Below, piece by piece: positions 9,268-18,692 of a stretch of 64,000 bases of DNA. The notes beneath the pieces are model-generated. The model saw only the letters and a program-made list of their open reading frames with translations. It searched no databases and was not told where the DNA came from. The stretch is from the NCBI RefSeq assembly GCF_028649435.1, contig NZ_JAQSIN010000002.1. One strand, 5' to 3'. The position numbers and the translations under genes were made by a program. Numbering within the stretch: the first letter of the stretch is position 1; each line of letters starts with the position of its first letter. The DNA comes from Curvibacter microcysteis (GTDB lineage Bacteria > Pseudomonadota > Gammaproteobacteria > Burkholderiales > Burkholderiaceae_C).

Positions 9268-10101
9268 TCAACGGAACCCGCGCAATTGGCTTGGTGGCAG
9301 CCCGCACGAATGTACAAAGGCCCTGCACATGTGCGCTTGGTCAGCATAGCCGCTGGCATGAGCAATCTCAGTCAAGGAGCATCGACTGGCCAGCAAGCGC
9401 GTTGCATGGTTGATCATCACAGTTCGTTTGAGATTCTCTGCAGACACGCCAATTTTTGCTAAATGCCGCTGTATTTTTCTGGGCATCCAGCGAAGACGTA
9501 ACGCGACGGTATTTAGTTTTTGGCTTGGATCTTCTTCCAAAATTTGAAGGTAGTCATTGATCAACGCATGACCCAGCCCCCAATAGACAGCGACGTCACT
9601 GACCTTCAAAAGGCGCTCCGGGGCTTTTCCCGGAGAATTGATAATTTCTGCATTCGATCGAGGATGGATTTTTTGGAGCAAATGCTCCATCGCGCAGACA
9701 TGCACCTGGCGGCACGTGTCGATATCCTGCAGACCTTCAGGCACATGACGCTTTTCACAACTCAATCGGCCACCAGGACCTTTCTTCAGCGTGGTACGAA
9801 TCTGTAAATTCGAGCGTTGATTGAATCGCGTATGAAGTTCGATCAGCTCGGCGACAGTCCCTGCGGCCTGTAGTCGAAGCCCAAAGGGATTGAGATCTCG
9901 CTTGAAATTTTCAGCCACAGCAGCAGCCAAACTGCTGCCACTGAGAGGCAAAGCCTGTGCACGCGCTCCAACATCTTGAAAGGTCGCCAAGGGCAAATTC
10001 CCTTGGATCGCCGCCTGGATGCATTCTGCAAAACCTTGATTTTCCCCGTCTCGGGGGCTTACCACATCACGCAATGAATGGACCAGCAAGTGGTATGCCA
10101 T
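9268..10101 (-). CDS. AraC-family transcriptional regulator (paralogue 2)
   Basis: 277 residues from an ATG at 10101 preceded by GAGGGA at a good spacing; the longer frame (to 10152) begins in unlikely sequence. The N-terminal half resembles the regulator at 6744-7616: AYHLLVHSL against AYHLVVKAM, I-x-GNLP against I-x-GHLP, FKRDLNPFGLR against FSVDLNPAVRG. The C-terminal AraC domain is recognisable (SLTEIAHASGYADQAHMCRAF), although the first helix-turn-helix (VALRLRWMPRKIQRHLAKIG) is divergent. Convergent with the Bug protein. Probably a diverged duplicate controlling the same small locus. Confidence 0.82.
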   Translation of the reverse strand: MAYHLLVHSLRDVVSPRDGENQGFAECIQAAIQGNLPLATFQDVGARAQALPLSGSSLAAAVAENFKRDLNPFGLRLQAAGTVAELIELHTRFNQRSNLQIRTTLKKGPGGRLSCEKRHVPEGLQDIDTCRQVHVCAMEHLLQKIHPRSNAEIINSPGKAPERLLKVSDVAVYWGLGHALINDYLQILEEDPSQKLNTVALRLRWMPRKIQRHLAKIGVSAENLKRTVMINHATRLLASRCSLTEIAHASGYADQAHMCRAFVHSCGLPPSQLRGFR

Positions 10102-10440
10102 GTCAATTCCCTCATCTGTCTTTCGTTTTTTATGAGCTGGCCGACACGTCAAGCAGTTTACAAGATGGACTCGATCGGCGCGAGGATGATATCACCCTCC
10201 AGATCACTTTCAAGAATAAGACGCGGACGAACTCCAGGGCAGTGAAGAGCCTGGAGTTTGGGGCGGCTTGTTGTCGGGGCGAAATTGATCAAATGTCGCA
10301 TCAATTCAATACAAATAAAATCAACTCTGTAGATTTGAAGGTCTCGTTGTTGCCAAGCAATTTCATATGAGACGGGACAGCAGCCCATCCTGGATCGAGG
10401 CAGGTCGTCTTGCAAATGGCATTCTCTGGATGAGTCTTAC
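10102..10440. other. Intergenic region with a perfect 9-bp inverted repeat
   Basis: 339 bp between the start of the second AraC gene and the GGCT-like gene. No convincing gene. It is AT-richer than its surroundings toward 10300-10370 and contains one strong hairpin (10230-10258, listed separately). It must hold the promoters for both divergent genes, but no canonical -35/-10 pair stands out. Confidence 0.6.
10230..10258. repeat. Inverted repeat, 9-bp arms, 11-nt loop
   Basis: AACTCCAGG at 10230-10238 pairs exactly with CCTGGAGTT at 10250-10258. There is no T-tract on either strand, so it is not a standard terminator. It lies 130-150 bp upstream of the AraC regulator's start and about 180 bp upstream of the GGCT-like gene. 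It could be a regulator-binding palindrome or an RNA hairpin in either leader. Confidence 0.5.
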
Positions 10441-10938
10441 ATGCTACTGGTTCAAATTCCCCTTTTTGTCTACGGAACCTTGCGCTCCTATGGTCCCAAT
10501 GCCCATCTGATCACCCCCTATGCGATAAAACGCCAGCGGGCAGAAGTCAGGGGGGCATTGCACCGGGTGGATTACACCGATGAGGAAGGTGGGCCGGCCA
10601 GCACTGTGTCCTATTGGGCGGAGGGGTCGAGCCGCATCGAAGGCGATCTGGTTCACCTGGCGCCGCATGCAGAGTTGAACCTGTTGGCTCAGTTGGATCG
10701 AAAAGAGCTGTTTTTCGACCATGCCAGTTCTGCAGGCTGCGTCTTTGTGAGGCAAATCGTTCTCGTCACGCCCGACGGCCAGCCAGCAAGAGCAGCCTGG
10801 ACCTATGTCGTGGTGCCGGCTGACTCTCAGACCAGGGATTGCCTCCCGCCGGATGATGACGGCGTGGTCCGCTACCGTCCCACACAGCGCGGCTTCAGCC
10901 GCCTGTCGTTCCACCGCGAACTGGAGTGCCAGGCATGA
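10441..10938 (+). CDS. Gamma-glutamylcyclotransferase-like (AIG2/GGCT) protein
   Basis: 165 residues. The nucleotide/substrate-binding signature YGTLR is at residues 11-15, followed by GALHRVDYTDEEGGPA, which fits the GGCT/AIG2 fold. Family members cyclise gamma-glutamyl compounds to 5-oxoproline or act on related gamma-glutamylamines; the exact substrate is unknown. Its stop codon overlaps the MFS transporter start as ATGA, implying translational coupling and a shared role, for example processing a compound handled by the transporter. Confidence 0.82.
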   Translation: MLLVQIPLFVYGTLRSYGPNAHLITPYAIKRQRAEVRGALHRVDYTDEEGGPASTVSYWAEGSSRIEGDLVHLAPHAELNLLAQLDRKELFFDHASSAGCVFVRQIVLVTPDGQPARAAWTYVVVPADSQTRDCLPPDDDGVVRYRPTQRGFSRLSFHRELECQA

Positions 10939-12221
10939 ACACCCAACACACGGGCCGGATGGCCACCTTGGGTGTTGCGATTGCGGCCTATTTTCTGAGC
11001 TATGCCTTTCGCGTGGCACCGTCCACTTGGGCCACCCGCTTGGCGGAGAGTTTTCACACCACGGCCTCGGCGCTCGGGACCTTGTCTTCGGTGTACTTTT
11101 GGATCACTGTTTTGATGCAGATTCCGGCTGGCGTACTCAGCGACCGGGTTGGTCCCAGGCGGCTGATCACTGCGGGTTGTGCCATCGTGGCGTTTGGGGC
11201 AGCGCTATTCGGTCTGAGCGCTGACTATGCCGGAGCGGTGTTGGGCCGCTTGCTGATTGGCTTGGGCTCTTCCGTTCTGTTCGTCTCGATGATCAAGCTG
11301 ATCGCCGTCCATTTCCCCCCCCAGCGCTTCGCCACCATGACGGGCGTGGGCATGCTGCTGGGCGCCAGTGGGTCGGTGGCCGCGGGCGGGCCTTTGGCCT
11401 GGGCGACGCAAGTGCTTGGCTGGCGCAGTTTGTCTTTGGGGGCGGCGGCGGTCACGCTCTTGGTGGGCGTGCTCGCCTGGCTGCTGATTCCCAACCCAAC
11501 ACAGACCGTGTCCCGGACAAATTCATCCGTCAACGCCTCACGCCCGTGGATGGGTGTTGTGCGCGAGCTGATCAGACATCCGCAGATTCAGTTGGGCTTC
11601 ATGGTCAACTTTGGGTTCACCGGTGCCTTCATGTCTTTTTCAGGACTGTGGTTGGGCTCCCTGTTGGTGCAGGCCAAAGGCTTGTCTCTGGCCGACTGTG
11701 GCCGTTACAGCAGCCTGTTTTTCATGGCCTTTGCGATCGGCTCGACCTTGATCGGGCGATTATCGGACGCACTGCATACCCGCAAAGCCCTCATGGTGTC
11801 GACGGCTGTCTTGTTCGGGGCGTGCTTGGCCTGGATGGGACGCCCCGGCCTGACGCAGGGCACCCTGCTGGGGATGAATCTGGCCTTGATGGGCTTGGCA
11901 GCCAGTGGTTTCACGTTGTCCTGGGCTTGCGCCAAAGACGCTGCGGCGCCCGCCCATGCAGGAATGGCCGTCAGCATCGTCAACACCGGGGGCTTTTTGG
12001 GAGCCGCCTTGTTGCAGCAACTCAGTGGCTGGGCCATGGACCACCAGCGTGGTGGCGCGACCGAGTTCAGCCGTTACGGCGCCCAGGACTATCAGGTTTG
12101 TCTGATGCTCCACATTGGGGCGGTGTTCATCGCCCTCTTGGCCGCCATGGCCTTGAAAGGCCAGGAGACCCATACCAGGTCAGGCGGTATGCCAAAGCCG
12201 GCGCTGAACGCCGTCACCTGA
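10935..12221 (+). CDS. MFS transporter
   Basis: 428 residues, about 12 predicted membrane segments. The loop 2-3 signature is present (GVLSDRVGPRRLI, the G-x3-D-R-x-G-R-R motif) and is repeated in the second half (IGRLSDALHTRKAL). It belongs to the major facilitator superfamily, probably the NNP/anion-cation-like group; substrate unknown. ATG at 10935 overlaps the upstream stop by 4 nt (ATGA); a GTG 9 bp upstream is also in frame. Confidence 0.92.
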   Translation: MNTQHTGRMATLGVAIAAYFLSYAFRVAPSTWATRLAESFHTTASALGTLSSVYFWITVLMQIPAGVLSDRVGPRRLITAGCAIVAFGAALFGLSADYAGAVLGRLLIGLGSSVLFVSMIKLIAVHFPPQRFATMTGVGMLLGASGSVAAGGPLAWATQVLGWRSLSLGAAAVTLLVGVLAWLLIPNPTQTVSRTNSSVNASRPWMGVVRELIRHPQIQLGFMVNFGFTGAFMSFSGLWLGSLLVQAKGLSLADCGRYSSLFFMAFAIGSTLIGRLSDALHTRKALMVSTAVLFGACLAWMGRPGLTQGTLLGMNLALMGLAASGFTLSWACAKDAAAPAHAGMAVSIVNTGGFLGAALLQQLSGWAMDHQRGGATEFSRYGAQDYQVCLMLHIGAVFIALLAAMALKGQETHTRSGGMPKPALNAVT

Positions 12222-12255
12222 CCAGTGGCGCGGGACACGGAGGATTGACAAGCGC

Positions 12256-13329
12256 TCACAAAGCCTCAACCCGTTTCCAATCCGGCGCGGCCAGCCATTC
12301 GGCAAACTCATCAGCCAGTTGCTGGCTGGCCCGCACGGCGCGGGTCCAGGCCTGGGCACGGACGTGGTGGTCGTTGCCGTAGTGGGTGAAGTCCTTGCGA
12401 TCGGGCAGCTTGGCGTTGGGCAGGGTCTTGACCCAGTCGGGGTCGGGGGCCAGCACCAGCATGTTGTCCAAAAAGGGCGTGGCGCCATGCCGCCAGCGCA
12501 GGCCTTTGTCGAGCCAGCCAGGCACCACCGCTTTCTGGAAATGCGGGTACAGCACCAGGCCGGGCGCCATGGGCCGGTAGTCCAGGTGCAGGTGGTAGTC
12601 GGTGATGCCGCCATCCCAATAGGCGCCGGGCGGCGCGCCGGGGATGTGCGAAATGGACTGCAGCACAAACGGGATCGAGCAACTGGCCTGCACGGCGGGC
12701 TGGAAGTTGGCCTCGGTCAGGTCGAGCTGGCGGGTGCGGAAGTCGCGCGTGGCAAAGGGCAAGTCAGCGCCTTGGGACGAGAACACCACGCGCTCCAGCC
12801 AGGCGCCCAGGGCCCGGCGCTGCACGGTGTTGCTCAGGAAGGCGCCCAGGTAGCCCAAAGGGGTGCGCAGCGCGTGCTCGCGTCCCAGCACATGGCGGCC
12901 GCGCGCGGCGATCACATGCAGGCGGTAGCGGGGGTGGTTCAGCACCTCGGCCACGCGGCCGCCGTAGAAGGCGCGCAGATTGTCGCCAAAGCGCTCGCTG
13001 ACATGCTGGGCGCTGGGCCGCTTTTCGCCGGGCGCGAGGTCGTAGCGCTGCTGGATGTAGTCGTGCTCCAGGCGCTCAAAGGCTGCCACCGGCTGGTTCA
13101 GGCAGGCGGTGGCCATGCGCCAGGCCCCGATCGAGGCACCCACCAGGTGCACGGGCTGGGTGCTGTGCGGCAGCCAGTCGCCAAAGATGAATCGGTCCAA
13201 CGGCCCCAGCACCAGGCCCTTGGGGCCCCCGGCAGCGCCCGGGATGACGCGCACGTCCCGGGCCTGCAAGCCGTGTTGGCGAAGGTGGGCCAGGGCCTGC
13301 GGGCCGGCGTAAAGGCGAAGGGCTTTCAT
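12256..13329 (-). CDS. Patatin-like phospholipase
   Basis: 357 residues. The oxyanion-loop motif GGPKG lies near residues 34-38, the nucleophile elbow G-A-S-I-G places Ser66, and a later DGG (YWDGGITDYH) supplies the catalytic aspartate of the Ser-Asp dyad. Patatins are lipid acyl hydrolases, cytoplasmic or delivered to membranes. The ATG at 13329 gives MKALRLYAGPQAL; a GTG at 13365 is open and cannot be excluded. Convergent with the MFS gene and followed upstream by the HDOD gene on the same strand. Confidence 0.9.
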   Translation of the reverse strand: MKALRLYAGPQALAHLRQHGLQARDVRVIPGAAGGPKGLVLGPLDRFIFGDWLPHSTQPVHLVGASIGAWRMATACLNQPVAAFERLEHDYIQQRYDLAPGEKRPSAQHVSERFGDNLRAFYGGRVAEVLNHPRYRLHVIAARGRHVLGREHALRTPLGYLGAFLSNTVQRRALGAWLERVVFSSQGADLPFATRDFRTRQLDLTEANFQPAVQASCSIPFVLQSISHIPGAPPGAYWDGGITDYHLHLDYRPMAPGLVLYPHFQKAVVPGWLDKGLRWRHGATPFLDNMLVLAPDPDWVKTLPNAKLPDRKDFTHYGNDHHVRAQAWTRAVRASQQLADEFAEWLAAPDWKRVEAL

Positions 13330-13381
13330 CTTGGGGAGGTTCTCGGGGATCTCGGCGCGCCGCACTCAGGCGGCCAGCGCC

Positions 13382-14206
13382 TCAGGAAAACGCACCCACT
13401 TCGTGGGCCGAGGTCCAGTCAATGGGGTCTTGCTGCAACACCATGTCGATGTCCAGCTCCAGGGCCAGGCCCACGGTGTCCGGAAAGCTGACGGCCAGTT
13501 CCCGGTCGCTGAAACCGGCTTCTTTGGCCCGGGTGCGCCAGGAGGCCAGGTGGATCACGCCGGCCAGGGGTTCGTAGACCTCGTTGTCGAACGGGGCGTA
13601 TTGGTACTCCAAGGCGTCCACGATGGCCGGCGGAAACTGCCACTGCCGCGCAAAGCCCGCGCTGACCTGGGCGTAGCAGTAGCCCAGGGTGCGGCGCTCG
13701 ATCTTGGCGCGTTTGAGGTCCAGCGGGCCGTGCTCCAGGTTCAGCAGCGCCATCTCGCGCGGCATGCCCATGTTCATGACCAGCTCGCCCACCGCGTGCA
13801 GCAAGCCGGCCGTGAAGGCGGCACTTGGGTTTTGCCGCACCACGCTGGCCAAGGTGCGCGAGACCTTCGCGGTGTCCAGGCTGTAACGCCAGAACTGCTG
13901 CAGGTTGACCCCGGGCACGGTGCGGAAGGCGCCGCCCACGGCAGCCGCCGACACCAGAGTCCGCACGTGGTTGAGGCCCAGCAGGGCCAAGGCCTCGGCC
14001 ACGCCGTTGATGCGCCGGGCCAAGGAGAAGAAGGCCGAGTTGGCCAGTTGCAGCAGGCGCGCGGTCAGGGCCGGGTCGGTGCTGACCAGCTGGGTGATCT
14101 TGCGCAGATCAGGCTCCTCCTGGTCCAGCTCGTGCATGAGCAGCGCCACCACGCGGGGGATGCTGGGCAACGCGGCTTCGTGGGCCAGAAGGGCTTGGAG
14201 CTCCAT
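13382..14206 (-). CDS. HDOD domain protein
   Basis: 274 residues. An HDOD output domain covers about residues 15-210, with LPSIPRVVALLMHELDQEEPDL, then VSTDPALTARLLQLANSAFF and ALALLGLNHVRTLV, which are typical of the family. HDOD proteins are HD-fold relatives, usually without a metal site, found in signalling and often linked to c-di-GMP, motility or stress regulation. Here no GGDEF, EAL or receiver domain is attached. It sits between tex and the patatin gene on the same strand, with modest gaps (about 40-50 bp). Confidence 0.92.
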   Translation of the reverse strand: MELQALLAHEAALPSIPRVVALLMHELDQEEPDLRKITQLVSTDPALTARLLQLANSAFFSLARRINGVAEALALLGLNHVRTLVSAAAVGGAFRTVPGVNLQQFWRYSLDTAKVSRTLASVVRQNPSAAFTAGLLHAVGELVMNMGMPREMALLNLEHGPLDLKRAKIERRTLGYCYAQVSAGFARQWQFPPAIVDALEYQYAPFDNEVYEPLAGVIHLASWRTRAKEAGFSDRELAVSFPDTVGLALELDIDMVLQQDPIDWTSAHEVGAFS

Positions 14207-14247
14207 GAACAGGGCCTCGGTGGGGAGTTGGATGGCCTTGATTATGC

Positions 14248-16593
14248 TCAGCGCGAGCGGCTTTGCAGCTTGGCGAAGGCAGAAGCCATGGCCGAGGGCG
14301 CGGCGGCATCGTTCCGGCGCCGGGCGCCCCCCGCCTGTTGGTGCCGCCCTGCCCCTTCAAAGCGGTTGTCGCGTGGGCCGTCCCGGCGGGCCGGGGCGGC
14401 ATCGAGCTTCATGGACAGACCAATGCGCTTGCGCTCCACGTCCACTTCCATCACCTTGACCTTGACGATGTCACCGGTCTTGACCACTTCGCGTGCGTCG
14501 GTGACGAACTTGTGGCTGAGCTGGCTGACGTGCACCAGGCCGTCCTGGTGCACGCCCAGGTCGATGAAGGCGCCGAACTGGGCCACGTTGCTGACCGTGC
14601 CTTCGAGCACCATGCCTTCGCGCAGGTCTTTGATGTCTTCCACGCCGTCGTTGAAGCGCGCCACCTTGAAGTCAGGGCGCGGGTCGCGACCGGGCTTTTC
14701 CAGTTCGCCCAGGATGTCTTTGACGGTGATGACACCAAACTGCTCATTGGCAAACAGCTCGGGCTTGAGGGTCTTGAGCATGTCGGCCCGGCCCATCAGC
14801 TCGGCCACGGGCTTGCCCGTTTTCTCGATGATTTTTTGCACCACCGGGTAGGTCTCGGGGTGGACGCCCGTCATGTCCAGCGGGTTGTCGCCCTGGCGGA
14901 TGCGCAAGAAGCCCGCGCTCAGCTCAAAGGTCTTGGCGCCCAGGCCCGTCACGCCCAGCAGCTGCTGGCGGTTCGCAAAAGCGCCGTTGGCCTCGCGCCA
15001 ACGCACGACCGCCTTGGCCACACTGGCGCTGAGGCCGGAGACGCGCGACAGCAGCGGCACACTGGCGGTGTTCAAGTCCACGCCCACCGAGTTCACGCAG
15101 TCCTCGACCACGGCCTCCAGGGTGCGGGCCAGCTCGCTTTGGTTGACGTCGTGCTGGTACTGGCCGACGCCAATCGACTTGGGGTCGATCTTGACCAGCT
15201 CGGCCAGCGGGTCCTGCAGGCGGCGGGCGATGCTGGCGGCGCCGCGCAAGCTGACGTCCACGTCGGGCATTTCTTGCGAGGCGAATTCGCTGGCCGAATA
15301 CACCGAGGCACCGGCCTCGCTGACAACCACTTTTTCAACCACGCGGTCCACCTTGGCCAGCAGCTTGATCAGGTCGCCGGCGAGCTTGTCGGTCTCGCGG
15401 CTGGCGGTGCCGTTGCCAATGGCGATCAGGTTGACGCCGTGCTTTTCGCACAGGCGGCCCAGCGTGTGCAGCGAGCCGTCCCAGTCGCGGCGCGGCTCAT
15501 GCGGGAACACGGTGCTGGTGTCCACCAGCTTGCCGGTGGCGTCCACCACCGCGACTTTGACACCGGTGCGGATGCCCGGGTCCAGGCCCATGACCACGCG
15601 CGGGCCGGCCGGCGCGGCCAGCAGCAGGTCGCGCAGGTTGTCGGCAAAGACCTTGATGGCGACCTTTTCAGCGTCCTCGCGCAAGCGCGAGAACAGGTCG
15701 CGCTCGGTGGACAGGCTCAGCTTGACGCGCCAGGTCCAGGCCACGGCCTTGCGGATCAGGTCGTCGGCCGGGCGGGCCGCGTGGCTCCAGCCCAGGTGCA
15801 GGGCGATGCGGCCTTCAGCCACCGAGGGCTTGCCGGGTTCGGGCGGCTCGGGCAGCACCAGCTTGGCTTCCAGGATTTCTTGTGTGCGGCCGCGGAACAC
15901 GGCCAGCGCCCGGTGCGAGGGTACGCGGCCAATGGGCTCGTCGTAGTCGAAGTAGTCGCGGAACTTGGCCACGTCGGGGTCGTTTTCGTTCTTGCCCTCG
16001 ACCTTGTTGCTTTTGAGCAAGCCTTCGTTCCACAGCCATTCACGCAGGCTTTGCACCAGGGCGGCGTCTTCGGCCCAGCGCTCGGACAGGATGTCGCGCA
16101 CGCCATCCAGCACCGCGCCGGTGGTGGTGAAGTCGCTGCCGTCTTCGCCTTTTTCAGCCTTGACATAGGCCTGGGCTTCGTCGGCCGGCACGCGGCGGGG
16201 GTCGGCAAACAGCAGGTCGGCCAGGGGCTCGATACCGGCTTCGCGGGCGATCTGGCCCTTGGTGCGGCGCTTTTGCTTGTAAGGCAGGTAAAGGTCTTCC
16301 AGCTCTTGCTTGGTGGGCGCGGCGTCGATGGCGGCGCGCAGTGCGTCGGTCAGCTTGCCTTGCTCGGCAATGCTTTTGAGCACGGCCTCGCGGCGGTCTT
16401 CCAGTTCGCGCACATAGGCCAGGCGGGCTTCGAGCTCACGCAGCTGGATGTCGTCCAGGCCGTTGGTGACTTCCTTGCGGTAGCGGGCAATGAAGGGGAC
16501 GGTGGCGCCACCGTCAAGCAATTCGACCGCCGCACGCACCTGCTGCTCGGTCACTTTGATTTCTGCGGCCAACTGCCGAATGATCTTTTGCAT
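14248..16593 (-). CDS. tex: Transcription accessory protein Tex
   Basis: 781 residues from the ATG at 16593 (a GTG at 16608 adds five). Order of parts: N-terminal Tex domain with GATVPFIARYRKEVTNGLDD, YqgF-like RNase H fold (VMGLDPGIRTGVKVAVVD), helix-hairpin-helix pair (LNTASVPLLSRVSGLSASVA) and a C-terminal S1 RNA-binding domain (GTVSNVAQFGAFIDLGVHQDG). Ends in a basic, Arg/Gly-rich tail. Tex binds RNA and the transcription machinery and is essential or virulence-related in some species. Divergent from the Kef-type antiporter. Confidence 0.97.
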   Translation of the reverse strand: MQKIIRQLAAEIKVTEQQVRAAVELLDGGATVPFIARYRKEVTNGLDDIQLRELEARLAYVRELEDRREAVLKSIAEQGKLTDALRAAIDAAPTKQELEDLYLPYKQKRRTKGQIAREAGIEPLADLLFADPRRVPADEAQAYVKAEKGEDGSDFTTTGAVLDGVRDILSERWAEDAALVQSLREWLWNEGLLKSNKVEGKNENDPDVAKFRDYFDYDEPIGRVPSHRALAVFRGRTQEILEAKLVLPEPPEPGKPSVAEGRIALHLGWSHAARPADDLIRKAVAWTWRVKLSLSTERDLFSRLREDAEKVAIKVFADNLRDLLLAAPAGPRVVMGLDPGIRTGVKVAVVDATGKLVDTSTVFPHEPRRDWDGSLHTLGRLCEKHGVNLIAIGNGTASRETDKLAGDLIKLLAKVDRVVEKVVVSEAGASVYSASEFASQEMPDVDVSLRGAASIARRLQDPLAELVKIDPKSIGVGQYQHDVNQSELARTLEAVVEDCVNSVGVDLNTASVPLLSRVSGLSASVAKAVVRWREANGAFANRQQLLGVTGLGAKTFELSAGFLRIRQGDNPLDMTGVHPETYPVVQKIIEKTGKPVAELMGRADMLKTLKPELFANEQFGVITVKDILGELEKPGRDPRPDFKVARFNDGVEDIKDLREGMVLEGTVSNVAQFGAFIDLGVHQDGLVHVSQLSHKFVTDAREVVKTGDIVKVKVMEVDVERKRIGLSMKLDAAPARRDGPRDNRFEGAGRHQQAGGARRRNDAAAPSAMASAFAKLQSRSR

Positions 16594-16732
16594 GTCTGTC
16601 TTACTCACTCACCATTCACCAAGCGAAGCGCTGGCATCGGAAGCCCGGAAGTTTGCCACAGGGCCTGCCCGCTTCCGACCTGCGGCGTCGCGACGCGCTA
16701 ACATGCCGGCGCAAGAAGTCACAGGAGTGCAG

Positions 16733-18604
16733 ATGGCGATCGAACAAGGCAGCGAATTGCTGAAAACCGTGGCCCTTTTGGGGGCCGGGGTGCTGGCCGT
16801 GCCGCTTTTCAAGCGCCTGGGCCTGGGCTCGGTGCTGGGTTACCTGGCCGCCGGTCTGGCCGTGGGGCCATTTGGCTTGGGCCTGTTCAGCGAGTCGCAG
16901 ACGGTGCTGCATGTGGCCGAGCTGGGCGTGGTGATGTTCTTGTTCTTGATCGGCCTTGAAACCCAGCCCAGCCGGCTGTGGAACCTGCGGCGCCAAATCT
17001 TTGGCCTCGGCCTGATGCAGGTGAGCACCTGCGCCATCTTGCTGACGGTGTTGGGCCACGCCGTGCTGGGGCTGGATTGGCCGCTGGCTTTTGTGGCGGG
17101 CATGGGCTTTGTGCTCTCGTCCACCGCCATCGTGATGCAGGCGCTCAATGAACGCGGCGAGGCCTCGACCCCGCAAGGCCAGCGCATGGTGTCGATTTTG
17201 CTGATGGAAGACCTGTCCATCGTGCCGCTGCTGGCCATCGTGGCCTTTTTGGCGCCCACACCGGCCGACCAGGAACCGGTGTCGCGCTGGGTCAGCATGG
17301 GGGTGGCGCTGGTCGCCATCCTGGGCCTGGTGGCCGTGAGCCGCTGGTTGTTGAACCCGGTGTTCCGCTGGCTGGCGGCCTCCCGTGCGCGGGAGGTGAT
17401 GACCGCCGCTGCCTTGCTGGTGGTGTTGGGTGCGGCCCTGGCCATGCAATGGGGCGGGCTGTCGATGGCCTTGGGCGCCTTTGCGGCGGGCGTGATGTTG
17501 TCTGAATCCACCTTCCGCCACCAGTTGGAGGCCGACATCGAGCCCTTCCGGGGCCTGCTGCTGGGTCTGTTCTTCATGGGCGTGGGCATGTCGCTGGATG
17601 TGCCCCTGGTGCTGCAAGGCTGGCCCAAGCTGCTGGCGGGTGTGGTGGCTTACATGGGCTTGAAGGCACTGGGTGTGTACAGCGTGGCCCGCCTGACCCG
17701 CAGCCCCCACCGGGATGCCCTGGAGCGCGCGGCGATGATGGCTGAGGGCGGCGAGTTCGCCTTTGTGCTCTTTGCCACCGCCGCCAGCGCGGGCCTGATC
17801 GAGGCCGAGATGAACGCGCTCTTGAACGCCGCCATCATCCTGTCGATGGCCCTGACCCCGCTGATGGTGGTCGTGATGCGCCGGGTGCTGGCCCGCCAAG
17901 GGTCAGCCCCCACCGACATGAGCGGCGTCGAGTCGGTGACCGAGGCCGCCAATGAACTCAAGCCCTGTGTGCTGATCATCGGTTTTGGCCGCTTTGGCCA
18001 GATCGCCAGCCAGGCCTTGCTGGCCCGTGGCGTGGACATTGCCATCATCGACCGCGACACCGACATGATCCGCGCGGCCTCGACCTTTGGTTTCAACGTG
18101 TACTACGGCGACGGCACCCGGCTGGACGTGCTGCACGCCAGCGGCGCCGCCCACGCCCGGGCTGTGCTGGTCTGTGTGGACGACAAAGAACTGACCACCA
18201 AGATCGTGGAACTGATCAAGGGCAGCTTCCCCCTGACCCCCGTGCTGGCCCGGGCGTTTGACCGCCAGCACGCGATTGAGCTGATCCAGCATGGGGTGGA
18301 TTTTCAGATCCGCGAGACCTTTGAGTCGGCCATGCTGTTCAGCCTGGAGGCGCTGCGCCAATTGGGCGTGGAAGACGAAGACGTCCAAGCCGTGGGGGAG
18401 GACATCCGCCGCCGCGACGCGGAGCGCCTGCAACTGCAGCTGGGCGGTGACCTGAAGGCCGGCCTGCCGCTGATGCACGGCAACCGCTGGACGCCGGCGC
18501 CGCTGACCACACCGCAACGCGAAGGCCAGGCCTTGAACCCGGAAGCCAACCAGGCCATGCACCCCGGCACGGCTGCGACGGCGGCCGCTGCTGTGGGCCG
18601 CTGA
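16733..18604 (+). CDS. KefB/KefC-type monovalent cation:proton antiporter (CPA2)
   Basis: 623 residues. An ideal AGGAG five bases before ATG 16733 fixes the start, although the frame is open well upstream, antisense to tex. Residues 1-390 form about 12 membrane helices with LGYLAAGLAVGPFG and the GMGFVLSSTAIVMQ element of Na/H exchangers. Residues about 405-530 are an RCK/TrkA-N nucleotide-binding domain (LIIGFGRFGQIASQALL, then IIDRDTDMI). This is the Kef architecture: K+/H+ efflux gated by ligands such as glutathione adducts. The C-terminal tail is low-complexity. No KefF/KefG partner is adjacent. Confidence 0.94.
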   Translation: MAIEQGSELLKTVALLGAGVLAVPLFKRLGLGSVLGYLAAGLAVGPFGLGLFSESQTVLHVAELGVVMFLFLIGLETQPSRLWNLRRQIFGLGLMQVSTCAILLTVLGHAVLGLDWPLAFVAGMGFVLSSTAIVMQALNERGEASTPQGQRMVSILLMEDLSIVPLLAIVAFLAPTPADQEPVSRWVSMGVALVAILGLVAVSRWLLNPVFRWLAASRAREVMTAAALLVVLGAALAMQWGGLSMALGAFAAGVMLSESTFRHQLEADIEPFRGLLLGLFFMGVGMSLDVPLVLQGWPKLLAGVVAYMGLKALGVYSVARLTRSPHRDALERAAMMAEGGEFAFVLFATAASAGLIEAEMNALLNAAIILSMALTPLMVVVMRRVLARQGSAPTDMSGVESVTEAANELKPCVLIIGFGRFGQIASQALLARGVDIAIIDRDTDMIRAASTFGFNVYYGDGTRLDVLHASGAAHARAVLVCVDDKELTTKIVELIKGSFPLTPVLARAFDRQHAIELIQHGVDFQIRETFESAMLFSLEALRQLGVEDEDVQAVGEDIRRRDAERLQLQLGGDLKAGLPLMHGNRWTPAPLTTPQREGQALNPEANQAMHPGTAATAAAAVGR

Positions 18605-18692
18605 AGCTGCGCCGCAGGGCCCTGCCTGGCCCGAGCGCCCTGCCCTGTTACGCTGACCCCCTGCTGCTTCACCGACGCGAGTCCGCCCGCCC

